Origin: an uncultured Myxococcales bacterium
Lineage (GTDB): Bacteria > Myxococcota_A > UBA9042
Assembly: GCA_903929795.1 (NCBI GenBank)
Contig: CAIYWC010000028.1
Span: 1-39,118, forward strand
Length of the DNA: 39,118 nucleotides
Reading direction: 5' to 3'
Position 1 is the stretch's first letter. Each line of letters starts with the position of its first letter. A program made the translations under genes and the position numbers. Shown one piece after another: positions 14,352 through 20,917 of this stretch. The notes under the pieces are model-generated. The model had not been told where the DNA came from. It did not search any database and saw nothing but the letters and a program-made list of their open reading frames with translations.

Positions 14352-15866
14352 ATGCCCCACTTCTGCAACGCCTGCGGCCACTCCAACCCCACCGGCTCTG
14401 CGTTCTGCGGCAAGTGCGGCCAGCCCATGGCCCCGCCCGACATCGATGAGCCCGAGCCGCTCGACCTCACCGGCCAAGTCCTCAACGGCCGCTACCACGT
14501 CGACGCCAAGCTCGGCCAGGGCGGCATGGGCGCCGTATTCCGCGCCACCGATAGCCGCTTGACGCGCGAAGTGGCGTTGAAAGTCCTATCGCCCGAGCTG
14601 GTCGCGCACCCGACCGCGCGCCGGCGCATGACGCAGGAGGCGAATGCGCTCGCGCGCATCGAGCATCCGAACGTGGTCCGGCTCTTCGACGTCTTTGACG
14701 AAGGCCAGATGTTCGTCATGGTCCTGGAGCTGATCAGCGGAGGCGACCTGCGGCAGCGCATCCAGTCCCAAGGCATGCCCGAAGTGGAGGCGCTGCGCCT
14801 GATGGACGGCATCCTGCAAGGTCTTCAGGCGATTCACGAGGCGGGCCTTGTGCATCGCGACGTGAAACCGGAAAACGTCCTGATGACGCAGAAGGATTTG
14901 CCCAAGCTGGCCGATCTTGGCGTCGCGCGCGATGCCTCCGGTGCGGGCAAAACGCGGTTGGGTGCGCGATTGGGCACGCCCGAGTACATGAGCCCGGAGC
15001 AAGCGCAGGGGCTGACTGTTGACCACCGCTCGGACCTGTTTTCTGCCGGCTTGGTGTTCTTCGAGCTCCTCGCCGGTGTCAGACCGTTCGCCGGCACGAG
15101 CGAGCTCGACGTGATGTCCGCGGTCGTGCACCAGCCGCCGAACCTCGCGCGCTTGCATGGCAAGATTGAGCAGAAGACCGGCAATGTCATTGAGGCGTTG
15201 CTGCAAAAGGATCCGGAGAGACGGGTGCAATCAGCGTCAGATGCGAGGGCAATGCTGGGGACCGCCGTTGTGGTCGGCGGCGCCAGTGCCAAGACGCAGA
15301 AGCAGCAGGTGGCGCGTGCAGCAGCACCGAAGAGTCCCCCGACGCAACCCGCTGCACCCGCGCCCGTGCTGCCAGAGGTCGCAACCGCCGCGCCGGCCAC
15401 GACGTCCGCAGCAACCGGGAAACAGTCAAAGGCGTCACAGCGACCTTCGACCCCTAGGTGGCGCGTCGGCGGCGGTGCCCTTGCGATGGTCGTCGTCGTG
15501 AAGCTCCTGTACTTCTGGTCCATTGAGCACCCTCGCGACGTGCAAGCTGGGGTGCTGGCCCTCGCCCCTTCCGCGCCGACGGAATCGGTGAATCTGGTGC
15601 GAGCCAAGGCGGAAGCGGACCGTGTGGTCGCGCTATTCAACACCTTCGCTGCGGACGCGGAAGCAGCGGGAGGTGACCAGCAGCGACTCACGCAGTTGAA
15701 CGATCAGTTTCAACGGGACGCTGACACCATGAAAGTAGAGTCCGATGAGCTCGAGAAAGCGCTCACGGACGATGAGCGAGCTTCGCTTCACACCTACTTC
15801 GATGCGAAGATGGCGCCAGGAGTCGCGAAGCTGGATGAATTGAAGAAGAAGTACGCCCAGCCGTAA
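14352..15866 (+). CDS. K6: class C zinc-ribbon Ser/Thr protein kinase with helical tail
   Basis: 504 residues from the ATG at 14352; in-frame codons upstream belong to the Lcl pseudogene and are excluded. Residues 1-25 form a zinc ribbon (CNACGHSNPTGSAFCGKCG). The kinase domain (about 48-305) has GQGGMGAVF, VALKVLSPEL, HRDVKPENVLM, DLGVARD in place of DFG, and TRLGARLGTPEYMSPEQ. A Pro/Ala linker and a membrane segment (ALAMVVVVKLLYFW, about 375-390) follow. The last 90 residues are charged helices (LVRAKAEADRVVALFNTF, LNDQFQRDADTMKVESDE, LTDDERASLHTYFDAKMA) related to the K3 tail. The zinc ribbon adds a possible protein-binding element before the kinase. K7 starts 47 bp downstream. Confidence 0.9.
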   Translation: MPHFCNACGHSNPTGSAFCGKCGQPMAPPDIDEPEPLDLTGQVLNGRYHVDAKLGQGGMGAVFRATDSRLTREVALKVLSPELVAHPTARRRMTQEANALARIEHPNVVRLFDVFDEGQMFVMVLELISGGDLRQRIQSQGMPEVEALRLMDGILQGLQAIHEAGLVHRDVKPENVLMTQKDLPKLADLGVARDASGAGKTRLGARLGTPEYMSPEQAQGLTVDHRSDLFSAGLVFFELLAGVRPFAGTSELDVMSAVVHQPPNLARLHGKIEQKTGNVIEALLQKDPERRVQSASDARAMLGTAVVVGGASAKTQKQQVARAAAPKSPPTQPAAPAPVLPEVATAAPATTSAATGKQSKASQRPSTPRWRVGGGALAMVVVVKLLYFWSIEHPRDVQAGVLALAPSAPTESVNLVRAKAEADRVVALFNTFAADAEAAGGDQQRLTQLNDQFQRDADTMKVESDELEKALTDDERASLHTYFDAKMAPGVAKLDELKKKYAQP

Positions 15867-15913
15867 CGTCCTCCGCCAGACACCACCGCCTGTGCCGGAG
15901 AACCGACCTCGCC

Positions 15914-17662
15914 ATGTTGCAACCCGCCTCAAAACTCGGCAACTACGTGATCGAGCGGCAGATCGGCTCCGGTGGCATGGCGCTTGTGTATCTCGCGCGG
16001 CATGCCGTGTTCGACGAACGCTTTGCCCTCAAGGTCCTGCTGCCCAACCTGGCGACGAATCCCAAAGTGCTGGAGCGGTTCCGACGCGAGGCGCAGGTGC
16101 AGTTTCGCTTTCACCACGAGCACATCGTTCGCGTGACGGACTACGTCGAGGAAGGCGGTATTGCCGCGCTGGCGATGGAGTACGTCGATGGCGCGACGCT
16201 GGACGTGCATCTGACCTCGACCGGACCGCTCGCGTGGCCGGCCGCGCTGGAGTTGTTGCTGCCTGTTGTTTCGGCGCTGGCCTACGCGCACCAACAAGGC
16301 GTCGTCCACCGCGACCTGAAGCCTGGCAACGTGCTGCTGGACCAACGCCTTGGGCAGCCGGGCGTCCCGAAAGTCGCGGATTTCGGCATTGCGAAGGTGC
16401 TCGACTCCGAGGCGGGCCTCACGGGCACGAACGCGCGCATGGGCACGTGGGGATACATGGCGCCCGAGCAGTTCCGCGGCGCGAAGGAGGTCGACGCGCG
16501 CGCGGACGTGTTCGCGCTGGGGATTCTGCTTTGGGAGGCGGTTGCCGGGCGGCTGCCGTTCAACCCCGAGGACCAGCTCGCGGTGATGGAGACGTACAGC
16601 GGGCGTGTGGTGATTCCGCGGCTGGACGAGGTTGCGGAGTGCCCGGCGTGGCTGGCGGATGTGGTCGCGCAGGCTGCGAGCATCGATCCCGCGGGGCGGT
16701 TTCAGGACGCTGGGGTATTGGGACGCGTGTTGGAACGGCACGACCTGGCATACACTGAGTTTCCAATTGCGAACGTGGAGCAGACAGTAGATTTGGCACT
16801 GCCGGGACAACCATCGAAAGCTGAACAGCCGAATCACAAAGGTAAAAAGACAGGAGCAGCGCTAGCGGCGAGCTGCAATCCGCCAGATTCGCGCGGTGGG
16901 CGACAACCAGCAACGACTTCAAGGGCGGCTGGCGCTCGCCCGGCGGCGCTTTCGGATAGAGAGCTTAGCGAGCCCGAAGGAGATGGCGGCCTCCAAACGA
17001 TTGCACCGCCGTCGAAGTTCGATGAATCGGCCCCGACGCCCCCGAGCGCGAGATCCACACTATGGAACGGAAGTGTGCAAGCGATCAAGGAATCGAGCCT
17101 GCTCTTCGTCGTCGGACTGGTAATCGTGGCGTACTGTCTCTACATGGCTTGGGTTTCCGTGCAGCCCGCGACTGCGCCACGACTAGTCACAAGCGTGGCC
17201 GCTCCTGTTGCGGCGCGCCAGGAGGCGCCGAAACCTACTACGACAGAAATTGCAAAGACGAACCAGTCGCCGAATCCGACGCCTCCGCCGGAGCCGACAC
17301 CAACACCTGCGGCAAGGCTGATCGTGAACGGCGACACGGTCTACGACAACGTGACCAAACTGACATGGCAGCGGACAGTGCCGGCGACGCGATTCGACTG
17401 GGGGCAGGCCAAGGCGCATTGCATTCAGATGGCGTGGCGGCTGCCAACCGGAGAGGAATTTGAGTCTTTGGTGGGCAATTTCAGAACCGCGCACATTGAC
17501 CGTCGTGCGTTCCCGCAAAAAGGCGCGGCGGACTGGTACTGGACCACGGTGCCAGACTCATGGCGCTACTCTCAGACGCATGAACGGGGCGACATCGTCC
17601 TCGTCGGCCTCGACTACAAGCTCAACGAGACTGGCGAGGCCCGAGTGCGGTGTGTGCGGTAG
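15914..17662 (+). CDS. K7: class B Ser/Thr protein kinase with Lcl/DUF1566 tail
   Basis: 582 residues starting MLQPASKLGNYVIERQIG. The kinase domain (about 9-275) has GSGGMALVY, FALKVLLPNL, HRDLKPGNVLL, DFGIAKV and GTWGYMAPEQF. A linker of some 115 residues follows. Its DNA (about 16740-17090) is visibly poorer in G+C and less codon-biased than the kinase part. The membrane segment is at about 395-415 (LLFVVGLVIVAYCLYMAWV). After a Pro/Thr-rich stretch, the Lcl domain spans 469-582 (VNGDTVYDNVTKLTWQR, AWRLPTGEEFESLV, ARVRCVR). The kinase half is closest to K4. It sits between two class C kinases and is the intact counterpart of the orphan tail at 13790-14208. Confidence 0.9.
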   Translation: MLQPASKLGNYVIERQIGSGGMALVYLARHAVFDERFALKVLLPNLATNPKVLERFRREAQVQFRFHHEHIVRVTDYVEEGGIAALAMEYVDGATLDVHLTSTGPLAWPAALELLLPVVSALAYAHQQGVVHRDLKPGNVLLDQRLGQPGVPKVADFGIAKVLDSEAGLTGTNARMGTWGYMAPEQFRGAKEVDARADVFALGILLWEAVAGRLPFNPEDQLAVMETYSGRVVIPRLDEVAECPAWLADVVAQAASIDPAGRFQDAGVLGRVLERHDLAYTEFPIANVEQTVDLALPGQPSKAEQPNHKGKKTGAALAASCNPPDSRGGRQPATTSRAAGARPAALSDRELSEPEGDGGLQTIAPPSKFDESAPTPPSARSTLWNGSVQAIKESSLLFVVGLVIVAYCLYMAWVSVQPATAPRLVTSVAAPVAARQEAPKPTTTEIAKTNQSPNPTPPPEPTPTPAARLIVNGDTVYDNVTKLTWQRTVPATRFDWGQAKAHCIQMAWRLPTGEEFESLVGNFRTAHIDRRAFPQKGAADWYWTTVPDSWRYSQTHERGDIVLVGLDYKLNETGEARVRCVR

Positions 17663-17678
17663 GGGCTGTCGATGGCGC

Positions 17679-17697
17679 CTTTTCGAAATCTCGACCT
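17679..17697 (+). repeat. 19-bp direct repeat upstream of class C kinase, copy 2
   Basis: Identical to 14227-14245 and in the same place relative to the preceding Lcl stop codon and the following zinc-ribbon kinase. It is part of the duplicated intergenic block described there. Confidence 0.6.
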
Positions 17698-17724
17698 CTT
17701 GACCGTTCGTGTTCTTCGCCACCC

Positions 17725-17753
17725 TTGACGTCCCGCCCCACAACAGGCAAGTA
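17725..17753 (+). promoter_or_regulatory. Promoter of K8 and downstream operon (shared class C design)
   Basis: TTGACG (17725-17730), a 17-base spacer, CAAGTA (17748-17753), matching the K6 promoter. From here genes run in the same direction with short gaps or overlaps to 27268, so this promoter may drive the whole K8-to-PP2C series, possibly with internal promoters. Confidence 0.5.
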
Positions 17754-17786
17754 CACCTCGCTCTCACCGCCCAAAACGGACCGCCC

Positions 17787-19175
17787 ATGCCCCGCTTCTG
17801 CAACGCCTGCGGCCACTCCAACCCCGACGGCTCCGTCTTCTGCGGCAAGTGCGGCCTACGTGTCGCCCAGCCCGACATCGACGAGCCAGAGCAACTCGAC
17901 CTCACCGGTCACACGCTCAACGGCCGCTACCGGGTTGACGGCAAGCTCGGTCAAGGCGGCATGGGCGCCGTGTTTCGCGCGACTGACCTGCGTCTGACGC
18001 GCGAAGTGGCGCTGAAGGTCCTGTCGCCCGAGCTCGTTGCGCACCCGACCGCGCGTCGCCGCATGACGCAGGAAGCCAATGCGCTCGCGCGGATCGAGCA
18101 TCCAAACGTGGTGCGGCTGTTTGACGTGTTCGACGAAGGCCACATGTTCGTCATGGTCCTGGAGCTGGTGACCGGCGGCGACCTCCGGCGGCGCATCCAG
18201 TCCCAGGGCCTGCCCGAAGCCGAGGCGTTGCGCCTGATGGAGGGCATCCTGGAAGGACTGCACGCCATCCACGAGGCCGGTCTGGTGCATCGCGACGTCA
18301 AACCCGAAAACGTGCTGATGACGCAGAAGCAGGTGCCGAAGCTCGCGGACCTTGGCGTGGCGCGTGATGCCTCCGGTGCGGGCAAGACACGAATTGGCGC
18401 GCGGCTCGGCACGCCGGAGTACATGAGCCCGGAACAGGCGCAGGGTTTTCCGGTTGATCACCGCTCGGACCTGTTCTCAGCAGGCGTGGTCTTCTACGAG
18501 CTGATCTGCGGCGTGCGGCCGTTTGCGGGCCACAGCGAACTGGACGTGATGTCTGCCGTTGTCCACCAGCCGCCGGACCTTCGCAAGCTGGACGGACGGG
18601 TAACGCCGCTGACCCGGGCTGCCATCGAGGCGTTGCTGCAGAAAGACCCGAACCGCCGGGTGGCTTCTGCGGCGGATGCGGCTGCGGCGCTCGGGATGGT
18701 AGTTGGCACCGAGCGGGTTCGGCCGCAGTCAGCGCCAAAGCCCAAGCCAGTGCCGGTTGCCCACGTGCACCAGGCTCAGCACGTGACGATCACTGAATCG
18801 GAGCAGACGGTAGTCCGTCCGATGCAATTCGCGACGCCCAAGAAGACCACGTACTTCACGAGCGAGGGGCGGATCGGTCGGCAGGAATACCTGAAGACCG
18901 CGGTCCTGTTGCCGTTTGCCACCATTGTTGCGGTGGCGATGCTCACCGCGTTGGACAAAAACGTCGGCGTGCTCTTCGTCATCGGCGTGGGGCTCCCCGT
19001 GCTCGGCATGACCATTCTCGCAACCATGCGGCGCTTCCACGACCTGGGCTACTCGGGTGCTTGGGTGCTTCCGTGCATGATTCCGTACATAGGTTGGATC
19101 GGCCTGATCGCGCTCTGCGTTGCCCCTGGTGCCGTAGGGGTGAATCGGTTTGGCGCCGACCCGATACAGCGCTAA
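17787..19175 (+). CDS. K8: class C zinc-ribbon Ser/Thr protein kinase fused to DUF805 membrane domain
   Basis: 462 residues from ATG 17787; the upstream in-frame start at 17709 would run through the promoter. Residues 1-25 are a zinc ribbon (CNACGHSNPDGSVFCGKCG). The kinase domain (about 48-305) has GQGGMGAVF, VALKVLSPEL, HRDVKPENVLM, DLGVARD and IGARLGTPEYMSPEQ. Instead of a single-pass anchor, the C-terminus (about 350-460) is a DUF805 domain: FTSEGRIGRQEYLKTAVLLP, three hydrophobic segments, RRFHDLGYSGAWVLP, IPYIGWIGLI and VNRFGADP. DUF805 is a small polytopic membrane family of unclear function. The kinase is thus embedded by several helices and has no outer sensor domain, so it may read a membrane property or a partner. 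It begins the operon leading to PP2C; the next gene is 28 bp away. Confidence 0.9.
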   Translation: MPRFCNACGHSNPDGSVFCGKCGLRVAQPDIDEPEQLDLTGHTLNGRYRVDGKLGQGGMGAVFRATDLRLTREVALKVLSPELVAHPTARRRMTQEANALARIEHPNVVRLFDVFDEGHMFVMVLELVTGGDLRRRIQSQGLPEAEALRLMEGILEGLHAIHEAGLVHRDVKPENVLMTQKQVPKLADLGVARDASGAGKTRIGARLGTPEYMSPEQAQGFPVDHRSDLFSAGVVFYELICGVRPFAGHSELDVMSAVVHQPPDLRKLDGRVTPLTRAAIEALLQKDPNRRVASAADAAAALGMVVGTERVRPQSAPKPKPVPVAHVHQAQHVTITESEQTVVRPMQFATPKKTTYFTSEGRIGRQEYLKTAVLLPFATIVAVAMLTALDKNVGVLFVIGVGLPVLGMTILATMRRFHDLGYSGAWVLPCMIPYIGWIGLIALCVAPGAVGVNRFGADPIQR

Positions 19176-19203
19176 CAGCGCGCGCACGAAGGATGGATCC
19201 GCG

Positions 19204-19803
19204 ATGGCCGAATCAACGCACCCGAATCCGGCGTACACGCCGCCGCGCCGCTGGTGGCCGCTTGTCTCGTCGCTCCTTGCGTTGACGGCTGCTTGCGTGG
19301 TCTCCGCGGCATTCCTCCCCGGCTGCTTCGCCAAGAACATCCACGTCCGCCCGGGGATGCTCGTCGTCCGGCCGGAGATCTCGCCACGCGGCGTCCTCGG
19401 CGCTCTGCCGGGTCTGCTCCGCGGCGACATCGACCTCGAAGCCACCGTGCTGGTCCGCAACGACAACCTCATCGACTTCACGCTCCAGAACGTCAAGTGG
19501 AAAGCGTTCCTCAGCGGCCGCGAGATCGGCGCCGGCACGGTCACGCCCAACCAGCTCCTGCCGGCCGACCGCGAAGAGCCGGTGAGCATCCTGGCGTCCG
19601 TGCATGCGGCAGCGCTGGGCCTCGCGGCGATCGACATGGTCCGCGTGCGCACGGTGGACATCGCCATCGAAGTCGACGCCGAGGTCAAGGCGCTTGGCAT
19701 GACTTTTCAGCGTCACGAGCGCCTGACCGGCTTTGACTTGCGGATGGATTCCGGCGGCTTCAATCCGCTGGGCGTATCGACGCCGCTGGCGGTGACACCT
19801 TGA
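19204..19803 (+). CDS. LEA14-like (LEA type 2) envelope protein
   Basis: 199 residues from ATG 19204, 28 bp after K8. An N-terminal hydrophobic stretch at about residues 16-40 (LVSSLLALTAACVVSAAF) ends in LPGC, which could be a lipobox or part of a membrane anchor. The remainder is beta-rich and resembles the LEA type 2 (WHy/LEA14) fold: paired strands such as DIDLEATVLVRNDNLIDFTL and VKWKAFLSGREIGAGTV. These domains are found in desiccation- and envelope-stress proteins; the bacterial role is not settled. The location points to an extracytoplasmic part of the signalling operon. The last bases overlap the start of the M48 gene. Confidence 0.65.
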   Translation: MAESTHPNPAYTPPRRWWPLVSSLLALTAACVVSAAFLPGCFAKNIHVRPGMLVVRPEISPRGVLGALPGLLRGDIDLEATVLVRNDNLIDFTLQNVKWKAFLSGREIGAGTVTPNQLLPADREEPVSILASVHAAALGLAAIDMVRVRTVDIAIEVDAEVKALGMTFQRHERLTGFDLRMDSGGFNPLGVSTPLAVTP

Positions 19804-20906
19804 ACTCGACTTCGAATCCACTTCTTTGGGCAGCCGCGGGCATTGTCGCGCTAGGCCTTGGCCTTGGTGCCTGGTACGCCATGGACGACACGCCGCCACC
19901 GGGTCCCGCCGTCCGTTCCCCGGCGACCGCTGCGAAGCACGACACGCCAGCGCGTGCTGCGGACGCTCCAGCCGCGGCTCCGGCGGCGAATGAGGACGGT
20001 TGGGTGCCAGCTTCGGCTGCGGAAGCCATTGCCAAGGATGCCGTCGGCGCCAATCCGCCGTCCGGGTCTGATTGCGAGGACCGCCCGGACCCGATTGACC
20101 TGGCCAAAGGCATCGCCGGCCAAATGGAAGGCTACGTCCGTTCAGCGAGCGAGATGAGCGACTCGGACGAGGCGACGATTGGCAACCGGCTTGAGGCGGA
20201 AATCTCCAAGGCCGAGCCGTTTCGCGGCAAGTGGGACCTGCCAGCCGACGTCGCGCGCTATGGCACTTACGCCCAGGCAATGGTCGAACAGTTGCTGAAA
20301 CGTGGCACGCGAAGCGGCGTGCACTTTCGCGTGCACATCGTCCACGACAGCGCTTTCAACGCCTTTGCGCTCCCAGGCGGCGTCCTCGGCGTCAACACAG
20401 GACTTTTCGAGGGCAAAACGCGCCTGCGGAGTGAAAGCGAGCTCGCCGCAGTGTTGGGACACGAGATCGCCCACGTCGAATTGCGCCACCCAGTCGCGAT
20501 CTTTCAGTTCGCCCGTGCGGTACTGGGGCAGGACGCCGACGACGCGGCCATCATCATCAAGATGCTGGAAACGCCGATCTCCAGCGAGCACGAGCACGAA
20601 GCTGACGTCCGCGGCTTGGAGCTGGCGGCGCTGGCGCAGTACGACCCCTTCGCTGCGTGTCATATGTGGCAGCGACAGGCCCAGATCGAGGATGGCGAGA
20701 AGCCGCGCCCGACGTTGGGCGGCTTGGCCGGTGTCGTCCTTGGCGCAGCGGAAAAGGTGCTGAGCTCGCATCCGCCCGCCGCCCAGCGCTGCGCCCGCAC
20801 GCTATCCGGGGCCACGGCTTTGATGCAGACTCTCCCGTACGCGCGCTACTACCGCGGTGAACGCAACCTGAACGAACGGCTCCTCGGGCCGAATCATCCC
20901 TACTGA
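19800..20906 (+). CDS. Membrane-anchored M48-family metalloprotease
   Basis: 368 residues. The start is taken as TTG at 19800, overlapping the previous stop as TTGA; later ATGs would remove the hydrophobic anchor at about residues 8-27 (LLWAAAGIVALGLGLGAWYAM). A Pro/Ala linker follows. The peptidase domain carries the zinc motif HEIAH within ELAAVLGHEIAHVELRHP and the third ligand Glu in EHEHEADVRGLEL, as in M48 (HtpX/LoiP/BepA type) enzymes, with NAFALPGGVLGVNTGL upstream. Family members degrade or refold envelope proteins. With one N-terminal anchor the catalytic part should be extracytoplasmic. Co-translation with the LEA14-like gene and position before the ABC fusion suggest envelope maintenance linked to kinase signalling. 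Confidence 0.85.
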   Translation: MNSTSNPLLWAAAGIVALGLGLGAWYAMDDTPPPGPAVRSPATAAKHDTPARAADAPAAAPAANEDGWVPASAAEAIAKDAVGANPPSGSDCEDRPDPIDLAKGIAGQMEGYVRSASEMSDSDEATIGNRLEAEISKAEPFRGKWDLPADVARYGTYAQAMVEQLLKRGTRSGVHFRVHIVHDSAFNAFALPGGVLGVNTGLFEGKTRLRSESELAAVLGHEIAHVELRHPVAIFQFARAVLGQDADDAAIIIKMLETPISSEHEHEADVRGLELAALAQYDPFAACHMWQRQAQIEDGEKPRPTLGGLAGVVLGAAEKVLSSHPPAAQRCARTLSGATALMQTLPYARYYRGERNLNERLLGPNHPY

Positions 20907-20917
20907 GCGGAGAACGC

